Assembly (NCBI GenBank): GCA_937894775.1
Contig: CALAXC010000075.1
Location: forward strand, 1 to 62,532
DNA: 62,532 nt
Origin: an uncultured Clostridia bacterium
GTDB taxonomy: Bacteria > Bacillota > Clostridia > Oscillospirales > CAG-272
Reading direction: 5' to 3'
Made by a program: the position numbers and the translations under genes. The notes under the pieces were generated by a model. The model did not search any database and had not been told where the DNA came from. It worked only from the letters and a program-made list of their open reading frames with translations. Below, one piece after another: positions 44,304 through 53,202 of the stretch. The number at the start of each line of letters is the position of its first letter. Within the stretch, counting starts at the first letter, position 1.

Positions 44304-44331
44304 TTGACAACCTTTATTTTTGTGATATAAT
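44304..44331 (+). promoter_or_regulatory. Promoter of the folT-folC operon
   Basis: TTGACA (44304-44309), 16-base spacer, TATAAT (44326-44331). Transcription would begin just before the riboswitch. Confidence 0.88.
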
Positions 44332-44348
44332 GTTATTGTTAAATTTTA

Positions 44349-44445
44349 GAAGAGTAAAGGCACGGGCGTGAAGTGTCGGCAGAACGGGGAGTTGTCTGCT
44401 GAACGAAAAACTTGCGTTTGCGGTTCGTGCTTTGCATCCCGCTTC
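44349..44445 (+). ncRNA. Tetrahydrofolate riboswitch
   Basis: The conserved pieces of the THF aptamer occur in order: gaagagta at the 5' end, gcgtgaagtgt, the central ggggagttgtc, and ttgcatcccgcttc closing the P1 stem with the 5' end. It lies between a consensus promoter and a folate transporter gene. A following hairpin (gcaaaagg with cctttgc, about 44450-44495) has no T-run, so control of translation by hiding the ribosome site is more likely than termination. Confidence 0.88.
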
Positions 44446-44530
44446 ATAAAGCAAAAGGAAAACAGTATATATTTTCTGTCCTTCTTTACCTTTGCTGTAT
44501 GTTAAGCTGAGGAAAAGGAGGTTTTTTATT

Positions 44531-45046
44531 TTGAATAAAAATGTACGTGCGCTGACAACTTCTGCGATGCTTACCGCTATGAGCGTTATAATCGGTATTC
44601 TTTGTAAGAATTTTCTTAATTTCGGAGGAGGACTTTTCAGGATAACCTTTGAAAATCTCCCGATAATACTTACAGGAATTTTATACGGACCGATAGTTGG
44701 CGGTGCGGTCGGTATAGCTACCGATCTTATAAGTTACTTTCTTTCGTCGCAGATATATCCGCCAAACCTTATAGTAACGTTCGGAGCTATGGCTGTTGGC
44801 GTTGTTTCGGGAGTAGTTTCCCGTTTTATAGTAAAAAAAAGGGGCTACGCACAGATAATAATATCGGGTGCGGCAGCTCATATCGTGGGTTCTATGATAA
44901 TAAAGCCGATAGGACTTTTTCAGTTTTATCAATGGTCGGTTCTTTTCAGAATACCGCTTTATCTCGTCATAGCACCTATCGAAATACTTATACTTTGTTT
45001 GCTTTACAGAAGCTCTGCATTTCGCAGAGTGATCGATAAAGCTTAA
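44531..45046 (+). CDS. folT: ECF-type folate transporter S component
   Basis: A 171-residue membrane protein with five to six helices, and the S-component block (ALTTSAMLTAMSVIIGIL) at the N-terminus that docks with the ECF module. It binds folate and imports it with EcfA/A'/T encoded elsewhere. The start is TTG 44531 because AAGGAGG lies nine bases upstream; the frame runs back to 44492 without one. The THF riboswitch upstream supports folate as ligand. Confidence 0.88.
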   Translation: MNKNVRALTTSAMLTAMSVIIGILCKNFLNFGGGLFRITFENLPIILTGILYGPIVGGAVGIATDLISYFLSSQIYPPNLIVTFGAMAVGVVSGVVSRFIVKKRGYAQIIISGAAAHIVGSMIIKPIGLFQFYQWSVLFRIPLYLVIAPIEILILCLLYRSSAFRRVIDKA

Positions 45047-45056
45047 GGAGGAACGT

Positions 45057-46319
45057 TTGAATTATTCTGAGGCTCTTGAATATATACACGGTGTCAGTTG
45101 GACCTTTTGTAAGCCGGGACTTGAACGAATAAGCGAGCTTTGTCAAAAGCTTGGAAATCCTCAAAAAAGCTTGAAGTTTGTTCACGTTGCGGGAACTAAC
45201 GGAAAGGGTTCTACCTCGTCAATGCTTGATAGCGTACTTCGTGAGGCGGGATATAAGGTTGGACTTTATACTTCTCCGTATATCCGTGTTTTTAATGAAA
45301 GAATGAGAATTGACGGTGAAAATATTTCCGACGTTGAACTTGCTTCTCTTACCGAATATATAAAACCGATCGCTGATCAGATGACCGATAAGCCGACCGA
45401 ATTTGAGCTTATAACAGCACTTGCTTTTGAATATTTTTCAAGACATAACTGTGATGTGGTCATACTTGAAGCGGGAATGGGCGGAAGGCTTGATTCTACC
45501 AATATTATCGATACGAGCGTCCTTTCGGTAATAACGGGAATAGCGCGTGATCACGTGGCTTTTCTGGGAGATACTGTTGAAAAGATAGCTGCGGAAAAAG
45601 CGGGAATAATTAAAGAAAATATTCCTGTGCTTTACGGCGGAGTTAATGAAGCCGCAAAAACGGTGATCATGACAAAAGCAACGGAAATGAATTCTCAATT
45701 TGTATGTGTAGATTATTCCAAATTAAAGATTACAAACTTTGATCTTGACGGCTCGTTATTTGATTTTGGTAATTATAAGGATTTAAAAATAAATCTTCTC
45801 GGTTCATATCAGCCGAGAAATGCCGCAATAGTTGTAAATGCGGTCGAAATACTGCGAAAAAGCGGATTTGATATAAGCGATAAAGCTTTACGAACAGGTC
45901 TTTTAAAGGCAAAATGGCAGGGAAGATTTCAAATACTTTCACGTGAACCGCTTGTGATTTTTGACGGTGCACATAATCCGCAGGGAATAGAGGCAGCTGT
46001 TGAAAGTATAAAGCTTTATTTTAAAGGTGAAAAGGTTTGCATCGTAACAGGCGTTTTGCGGGATAAGGATTATACGCATATAGCTAAAATGCTTTCAACC
46101 GTTGCATCTAAAGCATTTACCTTTACTCCTGATAGTCCACGTGCTCTTGATGCTGCAGAGTATGCATCAACCCTATGCGCGGCAGGTATTGATGCGATCC
46201 CTTCATCAACTGTTTGCGAGGCTTTGAATAAAGCCAAAGAATATGCATCCGCATCTTCTTCTCCTATTATTTGCGTAGGTTCGCTTTATGCGTACGTAGA
46301 TATAATTAAAGTAAAATAA
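45057..46319 (+). CDS. folC: Bifunctional dihydrofolate/folylpolyglutamate synthase
   Basis: A 420-residue Mur-ligase-fold enzyme that adds glutamate to dihydropteroate/folates with ATP. The P-loop GTNGKGS is near 45, followed by TSPYIRVFNERM, the Glu in EAGMGGRLDSTN, the carbamylated-Lys segment AAEKAGIIK and DGAHNPQGI near 305. It starts at TTG 45057 with aaggagg upstream. It is the second gene under the THF riboswitch. Confidence 0.95.
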   Translation: MNYSEALEYIHGVSWTFCKPGLERISELCQKLGNPQKSLKFVHVAGTNGKGSTSSMLDSVLREAGYKVGLYTSPYIRVFNERMRIDGENISDVELASLTEYIKPIADQMTDKPTEFELITALAFEYFSRHNCDVVILEAGMGGRLDSTNIIDTSVLSVITGIARDHVAFLGDTVEKIAAEKAGIIKENIPVLYGGVNEAAKTVIMTKATEMNSQFVCVDYSKLKITNFDLDGSLFDFGNYKDLKINLLGSYQPRNAAIVVNAVEILRKSGFDISDKALRTGLLKAKWQGRFQILSREPLVIFDGAHNPQGIEAAVESIKLYFKGEKVCIVTGVLRDKDYTHIAKMLSTVASKAFTFTPDSPRALDAAEYASTLCAAGIDAIPSSTVCEALNKAKEYASASSSPIICVGSLYAYVDIIKVK

Positions 46320-46351
46320 CACCGTTTGTTGTTTCAAACGGTGTTATTTTT
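46318..46351 (+). terminator. Terminator after folC
   Basis: 11-bp stem (46318-46328 with 46335-46345), six-base loop, then attttta. The stem begins inside the folC stop. Confidence 0.9.
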
Positions 46352-46388
46352 ATTGTTTAACTTTCAGACAGTTTGTAATTATAACTTT

Positions 46389-46649
46389 TTATTTCCAACG
46401 AAAGCTTCCGGAAAGAAGCATAACCTTATCGGTCGTAACGTTAAGGATACCGCCGTCTGTAAGCGCAAATTTTTCGCTTTCGTCCTCAAATTCTATTTTA
46501 CATTCACCGGGCGTGATAGCTGAAATAAAGGGAATATGTCCCGCTAAAATAGCTATATCCCCACCGCTTACACGTAGCGAGAGCTTAGTTACTTCTCCGC
46601 AGAAAATATCGCCCTCGGGAGAAGATATTTTTAAAATAAACGTTTTCAT
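46389..46649 (-). CDS. atpC: ATP synthase epsilon subunit, short form
   Basis: An 86-residue protein matching only the N-terminal beta-sandwich of epsilon, with FALTDGGILNVTTDKVMLL. Typical epsilon subunits have about 130-140 residues, with a C-terminal helical hairpin that inhibits ATP hydrolysis, and that part is absent. It is last in the operon and overlaps atpD by four bases. A normal stop ends it, so this is unlikely to be an assembly truncation. Confidence 0.88.
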   Translation of the reverse strand: MKTFILKISSPEGDIFCGEVTKLSLRVSGGDIAILAGHIPFISAITPGECKIEFEDESEKFALTDGGILNVTTDKVMLLSGSFRWK

Positions 46650-48046
46650 TTTGCTACCTTGTTAGCCTTTTCAACAGCTTCGTCTATAGTTCCAACAAAT
46701 AAGAATGCCGATTCGGGAAGTGCATCGTGCTTTCCTTCTATAATTTCCTTGAAGCCGCGTATCGTTTCTGCAAGGGGAACGTAGCAGCCCTTTATTCCTG
46801 TGAATTTTTCCGATACGTCAAAGGGTTGAGAAAGGAAACGCTGTATCTTTCTTGCCCTTTGGACAAGAAGCTTATCTTCATCCGAAAGCTCATCCATACC
46901 CATTATGGCGATAATATCCATAAGCTCTTTATATCTCTGAAGAATGCGCTGTACCTCGCGCGCAACAAAATAGTGCTCCTCTCCGAGTATTTCGGGTGAA
47001 AGTATGCGGCTTGTTGATTCGAGCGGATCTACAGCGGGGTAGATACCTTGAGAAGCGATGCTTCGCGAAAGAACGGTAGTTGCATCGAGATGTGCAAAGG
47101 TTGTTGCTGGAGCGGGGTCGGTAAGGTCATCCGCAGGAACGTAAACCGCTTGAATAGAGGTTATAGATCCTTTTTTGGTAGAGGTTATACGCTCTTGAAG
47201 ATAACCCATTTCGGTTGCAAGTGTGGGCTGATAACCAACCGCACTTGGCATTCTTCCAAGAAGTGCCGAAACTTCGCTTCCTGCCTGAGTAAATCTGAAT
47301 ATGTTGTCTATAAAGAGGAGAACGTCTTGATTTTCCTCATCTCTGAAATATTCAGCCATAGTAAGTCCCGAAAGAGCAACTCTCATTCTTGCTCCCGGCG
47401 GTTCGTTCATCTGTCCGTAGACCAGAGTGGTATTTGAGAGAACTCCTGAGTCCTTCATCTCATTGTAAAGATCGTTTCCTTCACGTGTTCGTTCGCCGAC
47501 TCCTGTGAATACCGAAAGACCGCCGTGCTGCTTTGCTATATTGTTGATAAGCTCCATTATAAGAACCGTCTTTCCAACTCCTGCACCGCCGAAAAGTCCG
47601 ATTTTACCGCCTTTTGAATAGGGGCATATAAGGTCAATAACTTTTATTCCTGTTTCAAGCACTTCGGTAGAGGTTGAAAGCTCACTGTAGCTTGGAGCTG
47701 AACGGTGAATATTCCAACGTTCAACATCGTTGTCGAAGGGCTTATTGTCAACTGTGTCACCGAGAACGTTAAAAATTCTTCCGAGCGTCGAGCGTCCTAC
47801 GGGAACACTTATGGTTTTTTTTGTATCTGTGACGGGAGTTCCTCTTTTTAAACCGTCGGTCGATGACATAGCTATACAGCGCACAATATTGTCGCCGATG
47901 TGCTGAGCAACCTCAACGGTGAGCGTTCTCTCGCCTATTTTCATAGTCAAAGCGTTATATATTGAGGGAAGACATCCCTCTTCAAAGCATACGTCAACAA
48001 CAGGTCCCATAACCTGTGATACGCTTCCTTTTGCTATGTTTGACAT
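46646..48046 (-). CDS. atpD: ATP synthase beta subunit
   Basis: 466 residues. The catalytic P-loop GGAGVGKTVLI is near 155, the GERTREGNDL block near 190, and the DELSDEDKL motif is near the C-terminus. It is a soluble F1 catalytic subunit of ATP synthase, in the usual place between gamma and epsilon. Confidence 0.97.
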   Translation of the reverse strand: MSNIAKGSVSQVMGPVVDVCFEEGCLPSIYNALTMKIGERTLTVEVAQHIGDNIVRCIAMSSTDGLKRGTPVTDTKKTISVPVGRSTLGRIFNVLGDTVDNKPFDNDVERWNIHRSAPSYSELSTSTEVLETGIKVIDLICPYSKGGKIGLFGGAGVGKTVLIMELINNIAKQHGGLSVFTGVGERTREGNDLYNEMKDSGVLSNTTLVYGQMNEPPGARMRVALSGLTMAEYFRDEENQDVLLFIDNIFRFTQAGSEVSALLGRMPSAVGYQPTLATEMGYLQERITSTKKGSITSIQAVYVPADDLTDPAPATTFAHLDATTVLSRSIASQGIYPAVDPLESTSRILSPEILGEEHYFVAREVQRILQRYKELMDIIAIMGMDELSDEDKLLVQRARKIQRFLSQPFDVSEKFTGIKGCYVPLAETIRGFKEIIEGKHDALPESAFLFVGTIDEAVEKANKVAK

Positions 48047-48070
48047 TTTAATAATCCTTTCAATATAGTG

Positions 48071-48874
48071 TTATATACCGCTTCCCGCAACGATCTCGGT
48101 GATCTCTTGCGTTATAGCGCCCTGACGTGCGCGGTTATATTCGAGCCCCAGACGGTCGATCATTTCCTGCGCATTCTTTCCTGCGCTGTCCATAGCTACC
48201 CGTCTTGCCGCAACTTCACTTGCAAAGCTTTCTTTTACGCAAGACAGTATAAGACCCGCAACGTATTCGGGTATGACAGCATTAAGAACGGTAAATTCAT
48301 CGGGCTCAAATATGGCACTTGTTTTACTTTCCGATTCTTGCTTTACCAGTGGAAAAATCGGAATTACATGTGCTTCTTGCGACATAAGAGAATTATATTT
48401 TGTGCAAAGAATTCCTATTTTTCCGTACTTTGCCTGACAAAATTCCAAGCAAAGACGGTCTGCGATCTCTTTTGCGTCTGTGTAGGAAAAATCTTCTGCG
48501 AGAATTAATTTTCCTTCATACCGTTCACAGGCACGTTTGCCTATCGGTATGATATCTGCGTTGGGATAATCTCTTAAATATCTGAATATATTCGCATTAT
48601 ATCCGCCCGCAAGACCTCTGTCACCTGCAACAACTATAAGACAGATCTTATCTGTTTCGGGGGAGGACATATACGGACTTTTTGCACATTCGCGGTATGA
48701 TGTAAGAGTGTTTACCATTTCGCTCAGCGATCGTGAATATGCTTTTCCTTTGTTCATAGACTCGGTGGCTTTACGTATTTTTGAAGAAGCAACAAGTCCC
48801 ATCGCTTTTGTAAGATGCAGGGTGGAATCAACACTTTTAATGCGTATACGCAGTTGTTTTATATCCGCACCCAT
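48071..48874 (-). CDS. atpG: ATP synthase gamma subunit
   Basis: 267 residues, slightly short for the family. The N-terminal helix runs IKQLRIRIKSVDSTLHLTKAM, and the C-terminal signature (NRARQGAITQEITEIVAG) is present. These two helices form the rotor shaft. It begins four bases after atpA. Confidence 0.95.
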   Translation of the reverse strand: MGADIKQLRIRIKSVDSTLHLTKAMGLVASSKIRKATESMNKGKAYSRSLSEMVNTLTSYRECAKSPYMSSPETDKICLIVVAGDRGLAGGYNANIFRYLRDYPNADIIPIGKRACERYEGKLILAEDFSYTDAKEIADRLCLEFCQAKYGKIGILCTKYNSLMSQEAHVIPIFPLVKQESESKTSAIFEPDEFTVLNAVIPEYVAGLILSCVKESFASEVAARRVAMDSAGKNAQEMIDRLGLEYNRARQGAITQEITEIVAGSGI

Positions 48875-48878
48875 ATTC

Positions 48879-50372
48879 TCACCTCTTCATTTCGGAAAGT
48901 GCAGAGCAAAGCTCGGTTATATCTTCGTCATCCCAACTTCCGCTCTCAATGCGCGTGAGGAAGCCGGAGTATTTGTTTTCGAGAAGAGCATAAAGACGCT
49001 TTTCGTATTCTTTTACCTGTTTTACGGGTATGTCATTCAAATAACCGTTGATAACGGCATAAACGATTGCGACCTGGCAACCTACTCTTACGGGGGAGTT
49101 TCGTCCTTGCTTGAGTACCTCAACTATTCGGTCACCGAGAGCAAGCCTTGCTTTTGTATCGGCATCAAGATCGCTGCCAAATTGAGCAAATGCCTGTAAT
49201 TCACGGTACTGAGAATAGAGGAGTTTAAGCTCTCCCGATACTTTTTTCATAGCTTTGAGCTGAGCAGAACCACCGACTCGGCTTACCGAAATACCCGGGT
49301 TTATTGCAGGCATAACTCCTGCGTGGAAAAGCTCGGTCTCGAGAAATATCTGTCCGTCGGTTATTGAGATTACGTTTGTCGGAATGTATGCCGAAACGTC
49401 GCCTGCCTGTGTTTCGATAATTGGAAGAGCGGTTATCGATCCTCCACCGTACTCGGGTGCAACACACGCCGCGCGCTCAAGAAGTCTTGAATGGAGATAG
49501 AAAACGTCACCGGGATAAGCCTCTCGTCCTGGTGGACGTCTTATAAGCAGAGAAAGCGCTCTGTATGCAACTGCGTGCTTGGAAAGATCGTCATATATGA
49601 TAAGAACATCTTTTCCTTGCTCTCTGAAATATTCCGCCATAGCGCATCCCGAATAGGGAGCTACGTATTGAAGCGGAGCGGACTCGGATGCCGATGCCGA
49701 TACTATTATCGTATATTCCATAGCACCTGAAAGTGTTAATTCATTTGCAAGTTGGACTATCGAGCTGTTTTTCTGACCGATAGCAACATATATACATATA
49801 ACACCGGTGTTCTTTTGATTCATTATAGTATCTATGGCGATTTCGGTTTTACCCGTTTGTCTGTCACCGATAATAAGCTCACGCTGTCCTCTTCCAATAG
49901 GTATCATACTGTCGATAGCCTTTATACCGGTTTGAAGGGGAACAGAAACACTTTTTCTTTCGATTATTCCCGGAGCTTCCGATTCGATCGGGCGTGTTTC
50001 TGATGTAGCTATCGGGCCTTTTCCGTCAATCGGCTCTCCGAGTGCGTTTACAACTCTGCCGAGCATTGATTCTCCAACGGGAACAGAAAGAACCTTACCC
50101 GTTCTTTTTACGGTGCTACCCTCGCGTATATTGTTATTGTTTGAAAGAAGTGCGACAGATACCGTTTCAGTTTCGAGATTTTGCGCCATACCAAAGCTTC
50201 CGTCTTCAAATTCAAGAAGCTCACTTGACATACATTCACGAAGTCCGTAAACTCTCGCTATACCGTCACCAACGAGAATAACGGTGCCTGTTTCTTTCAT
50301 TTCTATTTTCGCTTTATAGTTTTTAATTTGTTCCTTTATGACATTACTTATTTCTTCTGGCTTTGTGTTCAT
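48879..50372 (-). CDS. atpA: ATP synthase alpha subunit
   Basis: 497 residues. The nucleotide site is GDRQTGKTEIAID near 170, followed by the regulatory block SRVGGSAQLKAMK. The N-terminus (VIKEQIKNYK) contacts delta. Its start overlaps the atpH stop by four bases. Confidence 0.97.
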   Translation of the reverse strand: MNTKPEEISNVIKEQIKNYKAKIEMKETGTVILVGDGIARVYGLRECMSSELLEFEDGSFGMAQNLETETVSVALLSNNNNIREGSTVKRTGKVLSVPVGESMLGRVVNALGEPIDGKGPIATSETRPIESEAPGIIERKSVSVPLQTGIKAIDSMIPIGRGQRELIIGDRQTGKTEIAIDTIMNQKNTGVICIYVAIGQKNSSIVQLANELTLSGAMEYTIIVSASASESAPLQYVAPYSGCAMAEYFREQGKDVLIIYDDLSKHAVAYRALSLLIRRPPGREAYPGDVFYLHSRLLERAACVAPEYGGGSITALPIIETQAGDVSAYIPTNVISITDGQIFLETELFHAGVMPAINPGISVSRVGGSAQLKAMKKVSGELKLLYSQYRELQAFAQFGSDLDADTKARLALGDRIVEVLKQGRNSPVRVGCQVAIVYAVINGYLNDIPVKQVKEYEKRLYALLENKYSGFLTRIESGSWDDEDITELCSALSEMKR

Positions 50373-50899
50373 TGATTCATCACTTCCTTTACTTCGCGTA
50401 AGCGCTGACGCAGACTTCCGTCAAGTATTTTTCCGTCAATCTCTACGGTAAGACCGCCAAGCAGAGAAGGCTCGATAGAATATTCGATATCAACACGGCT
50501 TTTGCAAATTTTCTCAAGCTTTTCCTTGAGCTTCTGCTTTTCCGCATCTGTGAGTTCTACAACGCTTGTTGCTTTGGCTTTTGAGATATGTTCGGATGCA
50601 TTTAAAAGAGCAAAATATTGCTCTGCGGATTCGTGAAAGCAGGATATCCTGCCTTTTTCACACAACAGTTGAATATAGGAAAGAACGTGCTCCGGAACAG
50701 TATCGGCAAATGCCGTTTGTACTGCAAGCAGTCTTTCGCTGAGCGGAACAGACGGAGAAGCTAAAAATACTTCGTATTCCGGCTCTTTTGAAAAAATATT
50801 CTTTACGGTAATGAGGGCATCGGCGTACTCCTGCTTTGAATTTTCTTCACAAGCTAAAGTAAATAGCGCAGTACCGTATTCTTTACTGATTTCATTCAT
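50369..50899 (-). CDS. atpH: ATP synthase delta subunit
   Basis: About 176 residues. It has the F1-binding N-terminal helical domain (EISKEYGTALFTLA) and the C-terminal signature LLGGLTVEIDGKILDGSLRQRL. The start is ATG 50899 because aggtga lies close upstream; a GTG three codons earlier has none. It overlaps atpF slightly and links F1 to the b stalk. Confidence 0.93.
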   Translation of the reverse strand: MNEISKEYGTALFTLACEENSKQEYADALITVKNIFSKEPEYEVFLASPSVPLSERLLAVQTAFADTVPEHVLSYIQLLCEKGRISCFHESAEQYFALLNASEHISKAKATSVVELTDAEKQKLKEKLEKICKSRVDIEYSIEPSLLGGLTVEIDGKILDGSLRQRLREVKEVMNQ

Positions 50900-51398
50900 T
50901 ATCTTCACCTATGTTTTCGATAAAAGAATCGATCAGAGATCTGTGATCGTCGGTGTTTATTTCTCTTTCGAGCATTTTTTCTGTAAGAGTACTTGAAACG
51001 TCAACGATCTCACGTTTTATCGAGTCAGAAGCCTTTTTTCGTTCGAGTTCTGCTTCGCTTTGTGCCACACGGATTATACTGTCAGCGCGTTCTTGTGCTT
51101 CTTCTATTATTTTTTCGCCTCTGCATTTTGCATTTTCTGTGGCATTCTGAAGGATCTCGTCGGCACGGTCATTAGCTTCCGATAGCTGTTTTTCAAGCTC
51201 ATCACGGTTTCTTTGAGCCTCGTCATTTGCAACACGCGCCGCCTCATAGCTTTTGTCTATATCTGCTTGGCGCTGTTCAAGAACTTTTTTTACAGGCTTG
51301 AAGAGAAACTTTTTTATTATCAGAAAAAGAAGGAATAGATTAATGAGTGAAATCAATATCTGCCATATATTTATAGAAATGACATCTAAAGATTGCAT
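50892..51398 (-). CDS. atpF: ATP synthase b subunit
   Basis: 168 residues. One N-terminal membrane helix (LINLFLLFLIIKKFLF) is followed by a long charged coiled coil that forms the peripheral stalk. The order between c and delta is canonical. Confidence 0.93.
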   Translation of the reverse strand: MQSLDVISINIWQILISLINLFLLFLIIKKFLFKPVKKVLEQRQADIDKSYEAARVANDEAQRNRDELEKQLSEANDRADEILQNATENAKCRGEKIIEEAQERADSIIRVAQSEAELERKKASDSIKREIVDVSSTLTEKMLEREINTDDHRSLIDSFIENIGEDNE

Positions 51399-51418
51399 AC
51401 TGTTTCTCCTATAACGGT

Positions 51419-51703
51419 TTAACCGATAGCATTCATAAGAATGTTTACAAGCATATTAGGCGCAACGAATATAAGAAGAATAGCGATAACAAGAGCATAA
51501 AGACCGGTGGTCTCCGCAATAGCACAACCCATAAGCATAGTACTTGTTACGCTTCCTTTACATTCGGGCTGACGTCCGATAGCTTCGCAGGCTTTAGCAA
51601 CTGCGTTACCTTCACCGATACCGGGACCTATACCCGCGATCATTGCAATACCTGCGCCGAGCGCACAACATCCTAAAATAACACCGATAGCAAGTTCTAA
51701 CAT
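51419..51703 (-). CDS. atpE: ATP synthase c subunit
   Basis: A 94-residue hairpin. Helix 1 has GIGPGIGEG with Glu31, and the polar loop has RQPE. Helix 2 carries the ion-binding Glu64 in AIAETTGLY. Thr65, Thr66 and Tyr69 match the Na+-binding pattern of Ilyobacter (Ser66, Thr67, Tyr70), but the matching helix-1 Gln32 is Glu31 here. The ion used, Na+ or H+, is thus uncertain. Confidence 0.95.
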   Translation of the reverse strand: MLELAIGVILGCCALGAGIAMIAGIGPGIGEGNAVAKACEAIGRQPECKGSVTSTMLMGCAIAETTGLYALVIAILLIFVAPNMLVNILMNAIG

Positions 51704-51704
51704 T

Positions 51705-52658
51705 TTAATTTACCTCCGTAGTTTGCCGAATAGCGGCTTTTTTTGATTTATCTTCTTTTTTTAGCTTTTTGAGTTTCTTTTTTTCTTTTCGTTTTTCGAA
51801 TTCTTCAAATGGGAATCCGCCCGAAACGTACATCATAGTGAGCATAGCAAAAATATATGCCTGAAGGCATCCGCTGAATACGTCGAAATATACAGAAAGA
51901 ATGGCGGGAAGTCCTATTTGCAGAAAAGGTATTGTACCGAGCACTCCCGGCAGATTTCCAAATATCATAGCGGAAAGTCCTTGAAGTCCCGCCGCAACGA
52001 GTGTGGATATAACTGTCCCCGAAATAATGTTTCCATAGTGTCGGAACGCCATTGAGATAGGGGTAGCTAATTCACTTATTACGTTCATGGGTGCAAGAAG
52101 CGGTACGGGATCCGCAAAGCTTTTAATGTAATGCAGCGGACCGCATTTGAATTTGTAATAAGTAATGAGGAAGAATACGAGTATTGCCCATCCGCCTACT
52201 ACGTTAAGATCTGAGGTCGGTGGATAGAGTCCTAATAGCGATTGCAGGCTTGAAAAAGCCGAAAGTGCAATTATTGCCGCAATAAACGGAGCGAATCCCG
52301 AAAAATATTCACCCATATTTCCGTTTACAAGCCCTTCGCATTTTTCAACTATCCATTCGACAGCGTGCTGGCGTTTTGTGTCGGCTTTTGTTTTGATCCC
52401 GTGAGTTAAAAACAAACAGAGAGCAAACAGAGAGATCATCACTGTCCAGGAATTAATGTTTGCTTCCGTTATGTAAAGATCAAACGGAGCGGGCAGGGAA
52501 ATGGGAATATCTATAAGTATTCGCGCACCTGAAACATTTATGCCTTCGCTTACGGGGGTAGTAAGTACCTTTACTGTTATACCGAAGAGAAGAGGCAATA
52601 TCATCATAATTATTAGAAGTATATCTACCGCTATAAATGAGCGGCTTTTCTTTGTCAC
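51705..52658 (-). CDS. atpB: ATP synthase a subunit
   Basis: 317 residues, five to six helices. The essential Arg is in PISMAFRHYGN near residue 207, in the helix that faces the c ring. The C-terminus extends about 30 residues with a Lys-rich tail (KRKEKKKLKKLKK), longer than in most a subunits. Confidence 0.93.
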   Translation of the reverse strand: MTKKSRSFIAVDILLIIMMILPLLFGITVKVLTTPVSEGINVSGARILIDIPISLPAPFDLYITEANINSWTVMISLFALCLFLTHGIKTKADTKRQHAVEWIVEKCEGLVNGNMGEYFSGFAPFIAAIIALSAFSSLQSLLGLYPPTSDLNVVGGWAILVFFLITYYKFKCGPLHYIKSFADPVPLLAPMNVISELATPISMAFRHYGNIISGTVISTLVAAGLQGLSAMIFGNLPGVLGTIPFLQIGLPAILSVYFDVFSGCLQAYIFAMLTMMYVSGGFPFEEFEKRKEKKKLKKLKKEDKSKKAAIRQTTEVN

Positions 52659-52690
52659 GTCAAAGTCACCTCCGTTTTTTTAAAAACTTC

Positions 52691-53077
52691 TTACGATCTT
52701 TTTTTGTCAAAAAGAGGTCTGAAAAGAAGCGCTACACGTGGGAAAAATATCGGTATTATTACTGTCCAATTACTGAAGCAGGGAGCAACGATGCCGATGA
52801 TCACTACTATTACAACAAATAGAAAACGGTAGAGCTGAGAAAGCTTGATAGCGGATCTTGCTTCCTTTTCTTCCTTTGTTACAGCGCTTTGTACCGTAAG
52901 TCCCATAAGAAAGAAATTCAGTATGGCAACCGAACCGCTAAGAAGATTCCCTAAAAGAACTTTATAATCCCATTGTCCTATTATAAGAAAAATGGCTTGC
53001 GTTAGTACACTTAAGATCAGTACCCAAGCTGAGATATAAAGTGTTTCCTTTAAGACTGTAGGATCTATTTTTTTCAT
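52691..53077 (-). CDS. atpI: ATP synthase subunit I (AtpI)
   Basis: 128 residues with four membrane helices, first in the atp operon, as AtpI is. It aids c-ring assembly or Mg2+ handling. aggaga precedes ATG 53077. Sequence conservation in this family is low, so the call rests mainly on position and size. Confidence 0.8.
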   Translation of the reverse strand: MKKIDPTVLKETLYISAWVLILSVLTQAIFLIIGQWDYKVLLGNLLSGSVAILNFFLMGLTVQSAVTKEEKEARSAIKLSQLYRFLFVVIVVIIGIVAPCFSNWTVIIPIFFPRVALLFRPLFDKKRS

Positions 53078-53091
53078 AATTATCTCCTAAA

Positions 53092-53131
53092 AAAGCATAG
53101 GGAACCATACCTCTACAGACAGCTGGTTCCC
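53092..53131 (-). promoter_or_regulatory. Attenuator-like hairpin in the atp leader
   Basis: Within the leader between the promoter and atpI, an 8-bp stem gggaacca/tggttccc (53131-53124 with 53107-53100, minus strand) is followed by tatgctttttt. This has the form of an intrinsic terminator placed just before the atpI ribosome site. Confidence 0.6.
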
Positions 53132-53157
53132 AATTAATCAAATATTACATTGATAGT

Positions 53158-53186
53158 ATTATATCATAAATAAAAAAACTTGTCAA
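53158..53186 (-). promoter_or_regulatory. Consensus promoter of the atp operon
   Basis: On the minus strand TTGACA (53186-53181), 17-base spacer and TATAAT (53163-53158). It lies in the 125-base gap upstream of atpI. Confidence 0.92.
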
Positions 53187-53202
53187 TAGTTTTTTTATTG
53201 CT

